Positions 29,859 to 39,557 are shown, counted from the stretch's first letter. The stretch: DNA of 64,000 nucleotides from Euhalothece natronophila Z-M001 (GCF_007904085.1 NZ_CP042326.1:1550001-1614000); one strand, 5' to 3'. A program made the numbers and translations. The notes: generated by a model not told the origin, from the sequence alone.

Positions 29859-30389
29859 ATGAAAATTACAAAAAATACATCAAAAGAACTAAGACTAGAA
29901 CATCCTAATACTAGATTCTCATGGAGACGAGAAGGAATAGTAGTATTAAGTGGAACAATAACAATAATAGGAATTATAACAATTATACTAGGTATATTAA
30001 GTGAAAGCAATCGAATAGAACTTATAGCATTTGGGATTTTCTTTATACTTGCAGGAGGATTTTACACTAAAGAGATACTCAAATATTATTTTAAAGTTGG
30101 CTGTATTTTCGACAAAAATTCAGAAAAAATATTCTTAATTAAACAAACTCCTTTTTCTTTAGAAAGAGATATAAATGAATCATACGAACTTTCAGAAATT
30201 AGAGAAGCTAAAACTATAACAAAAAAAGAAGCAACTCAAACAGCTAATACAACGACAACTACAACAAGATATATTAATTATCTAATTTTTAAATCAGGCG
30301 CAAGATTAAAATTAGACATATCAGGATCACCAAGATACAAACAACAAATCAATAGAACAATTAACGAGTTCCTACGAACTACAAATTAA
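29859..30389 (+). CDS. Membrane protein of unknown function, paralogue B
   Basis: A 176-residue, very AT-rich gene. It begins MKITKNTSKELRLEH, the same motif as its divergent neighbour, and shares the C-terminal block (CIFDKNSEKIFLIKQTP, LSEIREAKTI, SGARLKLDISGS). It has two membrane segments near 29-47 and 52-70 in tandem and lacks the long basic loop of paralogue A. The pair looks like an old duplication turned back to back. Function unknown; the shared C-terminal domain may be PH-like. Confidence 0.65.
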   Translation: MKITKNTSKELRLEHPNTRFSWRREGIVVLSGTITIIGIITIILGILSESNRIELIAFGIFFILAGGFYTKEILKYYFKVGCIFDKNSEKIFLIKQTPFSLERDINESYELSEIREAKTITKKEATQTANTTTTTTRYINYLIFKSGARLKLDISGSPRYKQQINRTINEFLRTTN

Positions 30390-30463
30390 AAATTTATTAA
30401 TTAAGTAAAGTAATATACATAACAAAAAAACTAACAGTATAACTTAATTCAGTCTCATCCTTA

Positions 30464-30592
30464 TTATACATCTTGTAAAAAATGCCAGAAATCTTTCTTA
30501 TTATAGTGGGATTCAATGCGGTTTTTTATGCCGTCGGCTTGATCAATATATACAGTTGGCAAATCATCAGCATCAATAGGATTAAAGTTATG
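30464..30592 (-). pseudogene. Short degenerate reading frame next to hsdR
   Basis: An open stretch of 42 codons without a start reads FNPIDADDLPTVYIDQADG and ends KKDFWHFLQDV followed by a stop. It looks like a gene remnant but I do not recognise its family. It is on the same strand as hsdR but in another frame. Confidence 0.25.
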
Positions 30593-30606
30593 TCATAATC
30601 TACTTT

Positions 30607-33600
30607 TTACGCGGTATGAAAATCAGCAGTAACCGTTTCATTAAAGGAGCGCACAATGCTAATAATGTTATCGGCATCTTCTTCAGCAAATACACCGTCG
30701 AGTCCTTCATAATGGAAGTCTTGAAAGGGAGGCTCATATAAGAGTCCCGGATCCATTACTCCGTTTTGTGTGAGGTAGTCGATAATGGTTTCTACAAAGC
30801 GAATTTGGTTAGCGCTGAAAGTTTCCTGTTCCAGATAGCGGGCAAAGGCTTCTTTAGCAGCGCCGCGATCTAATCCGACAATTTCCCGAATGAGACGAGT
30901 GAGACTGAACTGTTTGCCAAACACTTCTTCAAAGCGTTCTCGACTCTCGATTTCTTCAGCATTAAAGAGCATGTCTTCAAGAGAGTTAAGATCAGTTTCG
31001 GTTAGCGGAATGTTGCGTTTGAGTTTCGCGATCGCGACATGATGTTCATTCGCTTTGATATAGGCTTCCACTTTCTTCTTATATTGGTAAGGACTAAAGC
31101 CTGTTTGCTGAATGGGAACTTCTGTCTCTTCAATTGCTCCCATTTCATCAGCAAAATCAGTATAAACAATTTGTCTTTGCTCGCGATCAACAAAATCCAT
31201 TAAATCCGCAGTTGTTGCCGAACATACTCAACCATCCCAAGGGTGACATCTTCCCACCAAGATTCCACTTTTACTTCTTCAATGAGGGGAAGTTGTTCCT
31301 TAACCATGGGGATATTTTGCTTAGTTTCTAGTTGAGTAACCAAATCTCGGATTTGATCCCGATATTGGGTGAATTGATGATCCTGTTTGACAATCGACAG
31401 TTGGAGTTTGAGGCAAAGTAAGTCAAAGCGTTTGGCAAGCTCTTTTTCGCGGGGCAATTTATTGGGAAGTGGCGCTAACTCTTCCCTAATGGTGTCTATA
31501 TCATCGTCACTTAAATTTTCCCAGCGTTCCCGTTGCGAAAAGGTTTCTACAGCTTCTAAATGACGACGCACTAGAAAATTATCCTGCTCCATATTGGCGA
31601 CATGCTGATGGAGATGATCTAATAAGTTATCTTTCAGTTGCGTTTGTTCCTCTTCGTCATTGGCACTATGATTTTTTAAGGCTTGAGCTAGTTGCAGTCG
31701 GGTTTTAACTAAGCGAGTGCTAAGAGCCTCTGGCGGTTTACGTTCCGGTTCTTGAATATCTTGATTGAAAAAGTCAAAATTACCGCATAAGTCGAAGACA
31801 AGGAATTCTTGTTTATGTTGCCCCACGCCGAATAAGTCTGGGCAACAGCGAGTTCCCCGACCAATCATTTGATTAAATTTCACTCGGGAATAAACTGGTT
31901 TGAAAAAGACTAAGTTAACAACTTCAGGAATATCAACCCCAGTGTCTAGCATATCGACAGAAACAGCAATGGTTGGCTCTTTGTGGGGTTCGGAAAAGTC
32001 ATCTAAAAGTGCTTGGGCATAAGAATTATGACTATCAATGACTTGTGCAAATTTTCCTTTCAAGTGAGGATAGTTATGGTCAAAACGTTGAACAATAAAA
32101 TTGGCGTGTTCATGATTGCGAGCAAAGATAATTGTTTTACCCAACCGATCTCCCCCTTCGATTCTTAATCCTTTTTCCATCAGCAGTTCTAGGGTTTGAT
32201 CGATGGTATTCAGGTTAAACAGCCAATGATTAAGGGCGTTGGGTTCGATAGCAGGAGGCATTTCTCCTGTGGTGTCGTTTAAGAAGGTAGCTTCATATTC
32301 TTGTTGTTCTTCGGGAGAAAGGTCGTCATAGTTGATTCCCCGACTGAGGAAGCGAAAGGGAACATTAACCCCGCGCGGGGGAACTAAATAACCATCTGTG
32401 ACGGCATCGGATAGTTCATAAGCAAAGGAAGGAACCCCCGGTTCTAGGTCAAAAATTTGATAGGTATCGCGGTGAATTTCTTCGCGAGGAGTCGCTGTTA
32501 GTCCCACAAGCAGACTATCGAAGTATTCAAAAAGAAAGCGATATTTCTGATAAATGGAACGATGGGCTTCGTCAACGATAACGAGGTCAAAATGTCCTGG
32601 ACTAATAAAGTGTTGATTACTATCGTTACGGTTAATGGCATTAAAGATGGTGGGATAAGTGGAGAGAACCACATTCCCGGTTTCGATGGCTTTGTCTTTG
32701 GTTAAGTCAATGGGAGTTACTGTGGGAAGATGAACTTTTAACGCCCGTAAGACTTGCGTGAGGAGGGCGTTCCGGTCAGCGAGAAATAAAACCCGTTTTA
32801 CCCAATTAGCTCGCTTCAATAAATCAATTAACGCGATCGCGGTGCGAGTTTTGCCGGTTCCCGTTGCCATCACCAGCAGCGTTTTACGTTTCTTATACTG
32901 GTCAAATTCTTCGGTAATGCGGGTAAGGGCTTCAAGTTGGTAGCTTCGCCCTGCAATTTCGGTGTTAGGTTGAAGTGAACTACCTCTCTTAAATCAAAGA
33001 TTGTAAGAGAGGCTTCCTACCCAATCAGGAGCTTATCACTTCCGAGGAAGAAATAAGGCTTACCCCAAGGCGATAGGCTTTGCCCCGCGTCCCACAGGTA
33101 AAAAGCATGGTAGAGAATTGAAAATTCTTTTAATTCTGGCTTGGTTTTCGCCGAATGGTCTCCCATGCGAGACTTATTTAATCATACCGCAAATGGGCTG
33201 ATTCATGAGGGGCTGTCATCTGGGGTCTCCCCAGATGTGCGGAATGCACCTCCGCATTCCAACTTGAATTCAATTCAAGTTGGGTCGGAGGTTTATACGC
33301 CCCGTCTACCGACTAAATTAAAATTGTAGTCGTAGGATTCTCAGCCCTTCTGCTAAATGCAGGGGTTTGCGGTTAGTACGACGGAAGATCAGGCGTTGCA
33401 GTTCATCTGGTTTGAGGAAGCCTTGGACAGAACGCGGTGGATATGTCACATCATCCCATAGCCAATGCTGATAGCCGTTGGAATAAAAAATGACCGGACG
33501 CTGTTGGTATTGCTGTTCTAAACAATCGGCGTAAAGTTTCGCTTGATGTTTCCCTTGATTAGCATCTTTGCTAGTACGTTTGGCTTCTACTAGGGCGAGA

Positions 33601-34385
33601 GGAGTTCCATTGTCTGCCCAAAGCACATAATCAATATAGCCTTTGCCGGTGCTGTTAGGCATTCCCGTAACTTCATATTCTTGGGCATGGGGTTGGTCAA
33701 TATCCCATCCTGCTTCCCGAAGCAGAAGATCAATGAGGTAATGGCGAGTATCAGCTTCGTTATAGTCGTGGGGATCGCTAACAGCTTGATTTTGCTGTCT
33801 CAGTTCATCAAGTTCCGCTTTCAGGGCATTAAGTTCTTGTTCTGTCTGTTGTCGCCTTGTTTCGGCGATACGACGCATTTCGTCGGTTTCGGAAAGTTGG
33901 GTTTCTAATTCTTGCAGTTGTTGACGGCTATAGTCTTGATTGCCTTGGCTATCTGGGATGAGGTCGCGGTCAAAGGTCAGTGAAGGGAGATTTTTGCCGT
34001 TTGGAGAGTAGAAACGACATAGCCAGTAGAGGATATGAAACAGTTCTTTTACTAAATGAAGCGCGTCTTTTTCACCGATGGGGGTGTTTTGGTGAACAGC
34101 ATGGTTGCCTGTTTTAAGAATAGTGCGGAATTTAGGAAAAAGTCCCGGTTTTAGATTATCTTTGAACGTTTGTTCATGGATTAACGCACCAAGATTGCTA
34201 TCATAGGGGAGTTTAAGATAAGGATCATTAGCATATAGCCATTTAACGGCTTGTTCCAGCGTGTAACGACTATAAAAACAACTAGCACGAGGGGCAGTTT
34301 TCACCAGTTGTTCCGCTTGAGTAGCGTCTTGGTAAAGGTCGGGATAATCGGTTTGGAGGAAGTCGAAATTAGACGGCATTGGCAT
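30607..34385 (-). pseudogene. hsdR: Type I restriction enzyme R subunit, broken by insertion and frameshift
   Basis: The motor and nuclease subunit of an EcoEI-like type I system, in three pieces. 33318-34385 gives the N-terminal DUF4145-like region, a coiled coil and the nuclease core (GYIDYVLWADNG, LALVEAKRTS). An inserted element at about 32973-33320 ends this frame after LRILRLQF. The frame then resumes (PNTEIAGRSYQLEALTR) into the helicase with Walker A MATGTGKTRT and DEAH in IVDEAHRSIYQKYR, and stops at 31200. The C-terminal domain (30607-31200) continues in another frame with REQRQIVYTDFADE, which normally follows without a break. The active enzyme is therefore unlikely unless the parts act separately. 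Confidence 0.85.
32973..33320 (-). mobile_element. Non-autonomous IS200/IS605-like element inside hsdR
   Basis: About 348 bp that exactly separates two parts of hsdR. Subterminal hairpin CCTCTCTTA...TAAGAGAGG (32983-33012) has the loop AAATCAAAGA typical of cyanobacterial IS200/IS605 right ends. Three further hairpins lie at 33218-33236, 33241-33260 and 33259-33283; the last has 12-bp perfect arms. No transposase frame is present. No target duplication is seen, as expected for this family, and ends are placed to within a few bases because flanking A/T runs are ambiguous. The right end, by hairpin, is at the 32973 side. Confidence 0.7.
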
Positions 34386-34749
34386 TTTGGCTGTAAAACA
34401 CTAGAAAGGCTTCAGCGCGTTGAATTTGTAATTCGGCTTCTTCTCGGGAAATGAGATCGGTAGCACCATAGTCTCCCACATTTCGTAAGTCTTGCGCTTC
34501 TTTAAGTTGTCGATGAAATTTAACAGGGACTCTTTCTGTTTTAGCAAATTCTCTTCCAAAAGCGGAAATTACGCCCGAATGTTTGGAAAAGGTTAAGCCA
34601 TCGCCTAAAAGGAAGGCAGAGGCAATATAAAACATCGTGTAATAAGCTCTGGAGACGGCAAAATCGTAATACCCTCCTGCTAAGAGATATTGGGCAGCAT
34701 TAAGGCTTTGTTGGGCTTTTTGGAACAGTTGGTTTTGTTCGGGGGTCAC
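34369..34749 (-). CDS. HEPN-domain protein of a HEPN-MNT pair
   Basis: A 126-residue all-helical HEPN protein: AQQSLNAAQYLLAGGYYDFAVSRAYYTMFYIASAFLLGDG and KHSGVISAFGREF are typical. HEPN toxins often carry an R-x4-6-H RNase motif; here the equivalent end region reads LRNVGDYGATDLIS with no histidine, so RNase activity is uncertain. It starts with GTG at 34749, overlapping the upstream nucleotidyltransferase stop by 4 nt, and ends 17 nt inside hsdR. It therefore sits fully within the type I operon. Confidence 0.82.
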   Translation of the reverse strand: MTPEQNQLFQKAQQSLNAAQYLLAGGYYDFAVSRAYYTMFYIASAFLLGDGLTFSKHSGVISAFGREFAKTERVPVKFHRQLKEAQDLRNVGDYGATDLISREEAELQIQRAEAFLVFYSQNANAV

Positions 34750-35081
34750 ACGGGAATTCCTTCCTTATGGATGTTCTGAATCAGAGGGGTTTTGAGATAA
34801 TGCCAGTCTTGTTCGGAAAGATAAATACAGTTAATTAATTGATCTGTTTCCAGAGAGAGGTTACTAATTAAAGCATTATTGCGCTTAATTTCAGCAATGG
34901 GATTCACTTCTCCAGCTAGAATAACTAAAACATCAATATCGGAATCGGGTTCCGCTTCCCCTCGCGCTTGTGAACCAAAGAGAATTAGGTTAATCAGTTG
35001 GTCTTGATAGGTTTGTTGAAGCTGTCGTTTGAGTTGACTAAGCGTTTGTTGAAGTTGATTGGATTGCGTTACCGATGACAT
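34746..35081 (-). CDS. MNT-domain minimal nucleotidyltransferase (antitoxin-like)
   Basis: A 111-residue nucleotidyltransferase with the complete active-site motif LFGSQARGEAEPDSDIDVLVIL (GS and DxD). In HEPN-MNT systems the MNT partner transfers AMP to the HEPN toxin and neutralises it. It begins 12 nt after the hsdS stop and overlaps the HEPN gene by 4 nt. The third acidic residue is likely in SNLSLETDQLIN. Confidence 0.85.
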   Translation of the reverse strand: MSSVTQSNQLQQTLSQLKRQLQQTYQDQLINLILFGSQARGEAEPDSDIDVLVILAGEVNPIAEIKRNNALISNLSLETDQLINCIYLSEQDWHYLKTPLIQNIHKEGIPV

Positions 35082-35093
35082 GAGATTTTTAAG

Positions 35094-36263
35094 TTATAGT
35101 TCGCCTTTAAATGCTCTTTGGAGTAGGGAATTAAAAAGGTTATTTGCATTTTCAAGTGCTTGTCTAGAAGCTAATAATGATTCTTCAATAGTTTTTTCTA
35201 CTTTCGTAAAGCGCATTATTTCCGAATAAGTAGGAATCATAATCTGATAATTGTTAAAATGTTCAAGTGTTAATCCTTCAGTATTAAGTCCTCTTGCTTT
35301 ATTTAGTAAAGTATCTTGACCAAGTTTCATATGCCAATGACAATATCTTGTCATCCATGAATCATATAATTCAATCGCTTTTATATCCTGATTAAAGCAA
35401 GTAGGAACCTTAGTCCGCACTACTGGTAAACGCTTCATTAGAATTTTACTTTTTACAACAACTAATAAAGTTCCAATTCCCACTAGTTTAGTTGAACTAT
35501 CTTCAATAGCTTTCTCAGTAATATGATTTTTAGTATCTACTAACATGTGAACATTCATGTCTTTTGAAGTTACCCAACAAATATTACCTTCATAATACTG
35601 AGGACATTTTTTACTAGGAGTACCACCTCCTGATATTTTTGCAAGTTCCCCAAGAGATTTCAGATTCCAACCTTTTGAATTAGTAGTAGGATCGCCAAAC
35701 ATTTCTAAGAAAGTCGATCGCGCCAGTTCTTCGGTAAGCGCGATCACGCCTTTCCGCTTTTGACGAATAGCATCAGCGCGATCTAATATCTCTGCTATTC
35801 GTTTCTGTTCTTCTAATGGGGGTAGAGGAATTTGGACTTTTTTAACTACATTAATATTTAAATTTTTTACTGTTGTACCAGATGCGAGACGCTTAAACTG
35901 TTTATAAATAAGATCAGATCTTAAAATATAGTATAAAAAATTTTCGTCTAAATTTGTTTCTTTTTTTCTTAAAACTAACCACCCATCATGAATACATCCA
36001 GTTGTCCTCATAATGTAAGGTTTACAAAAACTCATCGAATTAGATAAAATAAAATCTCCACTATACACAACTCTAGTTTTGGAAATTCCTTCTGGTTTTA
36101 TTTTTTGCTGAGTTTCATAAATATATTTGCTAATTCCTTGAGTATTGCTAATTTTTACCCAATTAATTCCATTTTCTGAATCAGTTAAATAAGACGTAAT
36201 TGGTCTAGGAGATCCTCCCCTTTGTATTGTCAAAATTTCACCTAAACTAACTTCCTTCCACAT
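35094..36263 (-). CDS. hsdS: Type I restriction-modification specificity subunit
   Basis: A 389-residue target-recognition protein. First recognition domain about 1-150 (MWKEVSLGEILTIQRGG...), central conserved helix about 150-190 (IPLPPLEEQKRIAEILDRAD, AIRQKRKGVIALTEELA), second recognition domain about 200-345 and distal helix at the end (KTIEESLLASRQALENANNLFNSLLQRAFKGEL). The two recognition domains each read one half of a bipartite target. Length is normal and the frame is intact. The modification complex could still form with HsdM. Confidence 0.9.
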   Translation of the reverse strand: MWKEVSLGEILTIQRGGSPRPITSYLTDSENGINWVKISNTQGISKYIYETQQKIKPEGISKTRVVYSGDFILSNSMSFCKPYIMRTTGCIHDGWLVLRKKETNLDENFLYYILRSDLIYKQFKRLASGTTVKNLNINVVKKVQIPLPPLEEQKRIAEILDRADAIRQKRKGVIALTEELARSTFLEMFGDPTTNSKGWNLKSLGELAKISGGGTPSKKCPQYYEGNICWVTSKDMNVHMLVDTKNHITEKAIEDSSTKLVGIGTLLVVVKSKILMKRLPVVRTKVPTCFNQDIKAIELYDSWMTRYCHWHMKLGQDTLLNKARGLNTEGLTLEHFNNYQIMIPTYSEIMRFTKVEKTIEESLLASRQALENANNLFNSLLQRAFKGEL

Positions 36264-36274
36264 ATAAAAAAGCT

Positions 36275-37789
36275 TTATTTAATCAGATTTTCCAAAGCAT
36301 CTAAATCTTGTTGAATATCATTTTCTAAGTCCTGTAACTTTCTTAAAATTACTTTAGGTGGTTCATACTCAACTTCTTCATATTCAATTTCCTTATAACG
36401 ATTAATAGACAGATCGTAGTTATTGTCTTTTATTTCATCTTTGGGAACAAAAAATGCTTTACCAGTGCGATTAGAATCTTTTTCCGGGTCACGGTTTTTC
36501 CAACGCTGGACAATATCGGGAATATCGTTTTCTTCGACTGGCTGACGCTTATCATCAAGGGATAATCCATCTGCTTTCATTTGGTAAAACCAAACATTAT
36601 CCGTTCCGCCAGCATTGGTTTTCGTAAAAATCAGAACAGCAGTGGAAACTCCGGCATAGGGCTTAAAAACGCCCGATGGCATGGCAATAAGACCTTCCAG
36701 TTTATGGTCTTCTACAATCGTTTTCCGAATGGTTTGATAAGCCTTTTGAGATCCAAATAAAACACCATCAGGAACAATTACTGCAGCACGACCGCCAACT
36801 TTTAATAACCGCAAAAAGAGGGCAAGAAACAGTAATTCGGTTTTCGTCGTGGAAACAATTTTCGTCAGGTCTTTCGCGATGGTGGATTTTTCAACTGACC
36901 CCTTAAACGGCGGGTTAGCAAGGATTAGACTAAAAGACTCCGATATTTCCGAACGATTCTGAGAAAGGGAATCACAGGATTCAATTTTTGACCCTTCTAT
37001 CCCATGGAGAATCATATTCATGCTGCCAATACGCAACATGGTGGCATCGAAGTCATAACCGTAAAACATCCCTTGCTGGTAATGCTCTCGGTTTTCGGGA
37101 ATGTTAATCAGGTGGTTTCCCTCGGCATCTTTTTTGTTTTTGACATAGTCTGCTGCTGAAACTAAAAAACCGCCAGTCCCACAAGCAGGGTCACAGATGA
37201 TTTCCCCCGGTCCTGGGTCAACTAACTCCACCATCATCCGGATAATATGGCGAGGGGTGCGGAATTGTCCATTTTGCCCAGAATTTGTGAGTTTAGAGAG
37301 CATATACTCATAGAGATCCCCCATTAAATCCACATAATTGCTATGTTGGGCAGTTCTGGCTTGTTGCTCCAAATCTGCCAACATTTGATCAATTTGTTCC
37401 ACTGCATTGGCAAGGAGAGCAGGACTGCTAATGAGAAACGTTGCATCTTTCATGTAGCGAGAATAATTGCTTTCCTGCTCGCTGCCCTTTAGTTGTTTGA
37501 TAAAGGGAAAGACATCCTCTCGTACAACCTCCAACATTTTTTCCGGATCATCAAGATTTTTGAAATGAGACCAGCGACAATGTTGTTTGTCTTCGGGAAA
37601 AAGAGGATCTTTAACGGGACGGTTTAAGCGTCGAGCTTTCTTTTCCTTAGCCAGTTCCTTGTCATCCAGTTGTTTGATAAACAGAAGATAAGAAATTTGT
37701 TCTATCACAGAGAGGGGATTGCTAATGCCGTTGCTCCAAAATGTTTCCCATAGGCGATCAACTTTTGACTTTAACTCTCCTGTGATCAT
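36275..37789 (-). CDS. hsdM: Type I restriction-modification DNA methyltransferase subunit
   Basis: A 504-residue adenine methyltransferase. An N-terminal helical domain (MITGELKSKVDRLWETFWSNG) precedes the catalytic domain with SAM motif DPACGTGGFLVSAAD and catalytic NPPF in LILANPPFKGS. Other family features: YDFDATMLRIGSMNMILHGI and VPDGVLFGSQKAYQTIRK. It is the first gene of the operon, with 11 nt to hsdS. Since hsdR is broken, the host may keep methylation without cleavage. Confidence 0.93.
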   Translation of the reverse strand: MITGELKSKVDRLWETFWSNGISNPLSVIEQISYLLFIKQLDDKELAKEKKARRLNRPVKDPLFPEDKQHCRWSHFKNLDDPEKMLEVVREDVFPFIKQLKGSEQESNYSRYMKDATFLISSPALLANAVEQIDQMLADLEQQARTAQHSNYVDLMGDLYEYMLSKLTNSGQNGQFRTPRHIIRMMVELVDPGPGEIICDPACGTGGFLVSAADYVKNKKDAEGNHLINIPENREHYQQGMFYGYDFDATMLRIGSMNMILHGIEGSKIESCDSLSQNRSEISESFSLILANPPFKGSVEKSTIAKDLTKIVSTTKTELLFLALFLRLLKVGGRAAVIVPDGVLFGSQKAYQTIRKTIVEDHKLEGLIAMPSGVFKPYAGVSTAVLIFTKTNAGGTDNVWFYQMKADGLSLDDKRQPVEENDIPDIVQRWKNRDPEKDSNRTGKAFFVPKDEIKDNNYDLSINRYKEIEYEEVEYEPPKVILRKLQDLENDIQQDLDALENLIK

Positions 37790-38025
37790 TAGTGTTCCTT
37801 TTTTGCGTCGTGAAAGCTATTATAACCCCTTACTGAAGGCTATTATCAAGAAAATTGCTAAAGACAGCATTAACGTCTGGTGAATCGTTTTACGGGATTG
37901 TTCATTCCCTTTTTTCGGTTAACCCCAAAGACAAAATGCTACTCTATTTTCCATGCTAGAAAATGAAATAAGAGGTTTGATGCAGCGCGTGCAGTTGAAA
38001 CCAAAAATTAGGAGGTGACAGCGTT

Positions 38026-38490
38026 ATGGCACTTGTACGTTGGAATCCTGCTACTGAACTCGATGCTTTCCGTCGTCAAATGGATCGCCTATTTAATGAA
38101 ATGACGGGCGATCGCGCTCTAACGCCGCAATGGGGTCAACTTCCGATTGAACTCAATGATGCTGGTAATAATTTAGAACTGAAAGCCCAAGTCCCTGGCA
38201 TGAATCCTGATGATTTAGACGTGACGGTAAACCGTGACTCTGTAACCATCAGCGGTGAATATCGTCGCGAAAACGAAGGAGAAAACAGCTACGGCTCTGA
38301 ATTCCAATATGGTAAGTTCAGTCGTACTATTGGTTTACCCGTTGGCATCCAACAAGACCAAGTACAGGCGGACTACAACAACGGCCTTCTGACGCTACAC
38401 TTACCGAAAGTGGAAGAAGCGACGAATAAGAAAGTAAAAATCAACTTTGGTGATCAACAAGCCATTGCGGGTTCCAGCGGACAGTCCTAA
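38026..38490 (+). CDS. hspA: Small heat shock protein (Hsp20/alpha-crystallin)
   Basis: A 154-residue holdase chaperone. N-terminal arm (MALVRWNPATELDAFRRQMDRLFNEM), alpha-crystallin domain about 45-135 (LELKAQVPGMNPDDLDVTVNRDSVTISGEYRRE, FSRTIGLPVGI, YNNGLLTLHLPK), and a C-terminal tail (KVKINFGDQ). This is the cyanobacterial HspA/Hsp17 class, which protects thylakoids and soluble proteins during heat or salt stress. A strong AGGAGGTGA sits 7 nt before the ATG, and a terminator follows at 38516. Symbol by similarity only. Confidence 0.9.
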   Translation: MALVRWNPATELDAFRRQMDRLFNEMTGDRALTPQWGQLPIELNDAGNNLELKAQVPGMNPDDLDVTVNRDSVTISGEYRRENEGENSYGSEFQYGKFSRTIGLPVGIQQDQVQADYNNGLLTLHLPKVEEATNKKVKINFGDQQAIAGSSGQS

Positions 38491-38515
38491 CCGATAACAC
38501 CTCCTAAAACGGCAA

Positions 38516-38550
38516 CCCCCTTTCTGCTCTGGAAGGGGGAATTTTTTTTT
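38516..38550 (+). terminator. Intrinsic terminator after hspA
   Basis: A GC-rich hairpin CCCCCTTTC/GGAAGGGGG with a six-base loop is followed by a run of about ten T. It is a strong rho-independent terminator. Confidence 0.9.
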
Positions 38551-38595
38551 ATTAATATGATATTTTCTAATCAAGATAAGTAATAGAAGGTTGCT

Positions 38596-38934
38596 ATGGC
38601 AAAATCAGTCATCAAAAAATTTGATAAAACATTTGATCAGGTATTTTATACTTCATTAAAAGCTGTCAAAGATTTAGGATACAAAATTGAAAAAATAGAT
38701 AAAGATTCAGGCTCAATTAATTTTAAGACAGGGTTGAGTTGGAACTCATGGCTTGGTCAATTTATGTCAATTTCAATAAGCAACGAGACAAATGATTCCA
38801 TTGAAGTAAGCATTTCTGGCGTTAGAAATAAACTATTTATATTTGGGTTAAAATTAGATTTACAAATTTATGATTGGGATGAATCTAAAAAAATTGCCCA
38901 TAAAGTTTTTGAAAAAATGGAAAATCATTTGTGA
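38596..38934 (+). CDS. Small soluble protein of unknown function
   Basis: A 112-residue alpha/beta protein (KFDKTFDQVFYTSLKAVKDLGYKIEKIDKDSGSINFKTGLSWNSW). The pattern of a helix followed by alternating strands resembles small lipoprotein-like domains that read 'vv.aALkdlGy.i...d...G.I.a', but no signal peptide or lipobox is present. RBS AGAAGG precedes the ATG. Codon use is AT-rich, similar to accessory genes. Not recognised as a named family. Confidence 0.6.
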   Translation: MAKSVIKKFDKTFDQVFYTSLKAVKDLGYKIEKIDKDSGSINFKTGLSWNSWLGQFMSISISNETNDSIEVSISGVRNKLFIFGLKLDLQIYDWDESKKIAHKVFEKMENHL

Positions 38935-39134
38935 GCCTATTTGTCTATTATAATCCACATTTCTATACCAGTCAGGAACTATTGATGAACTAGCAACTGA
39001 AAAATCAGGCTCTTACAGTTAAATACTGATTGCTAGATATTAAAATTTTTGATCCTAGTGATATCCAGATTTTTATTTCAAAATCTGATCAAAAGTAGAT
39101 TAGTAATGATCCAGATTGTGATTGAGTTGAGGCT

Positions 39135-39164
39135 CTCCCGTTAAATCAAAGACTATAACGGGAG
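39135..39164. repeat. IS200/IS605-type terminal hairpin remnant
   Basis: CTCCCGTTA pairs with TAACGGGAG around a loop AATCAAAGACTA, the same loop core (TTAAATCAAAGA) as the hairpin of the element in hsdR. No transposase is nearby. The surrounding 38,935-39,330 has no supported gene and looks like decayed mobile-element DNA. Confidence 0.55.
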
Positions 39165-39334
39165 ATTCTTGCTTCTACTCCACTTAACTAGACAGTCTCA
39201 AAAATGAAACCATGCCCGTCAGACCGAATCCACAAGCATTTTAGTTTTACTTCCACGAGCCGTTCGACTGCAGAAGGATATAGATATAGACAGTAATAAA
39301 TCCAAGATTACGATGCAAAGAAAATTGAAGAAGG

Positions 39335-39557
39335 CTAATCTTCTGATCGCGCTCTTATCTCATCATACATGGAAACTCGCTTACGGTTGTAAACATCCGC
39401 CGTTCTTGAGCTACAGTCTTCCCGAATACCGACACGCACCATAGAGACAGATGCCGAAGAGGGCGCGATCGCGCTGGGTGCTAAACCCCTGAGTAAATAG
39501 GAGTTGTATTTCTTCAGGGGTAAGAATCTTTGCTTGCCTATGCCGATCAATCTTCAT
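39335..39557 (-). pseudogene. Truncated, frameshifted tyrosine recombinase
   Basis: Starting at the ATG at 39557, 48 codons read MKIDRHRQAKILTPEEIQLL, then QRDRALFGICLYGACRYSGRL, and stop at 39411. This matches the start of the catalytic domain of small cyanobacterial tyrosine recombinases, with the first catalytic Arg in GACR. A second frame continues with SSRTADVYNRKRVSM, the expected next block, showing a frameshift. The rest of the catalytic domain is missing. The start overlaps the preceding RHH gene by 4 nt (ATGA). Confidence 0.6.
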
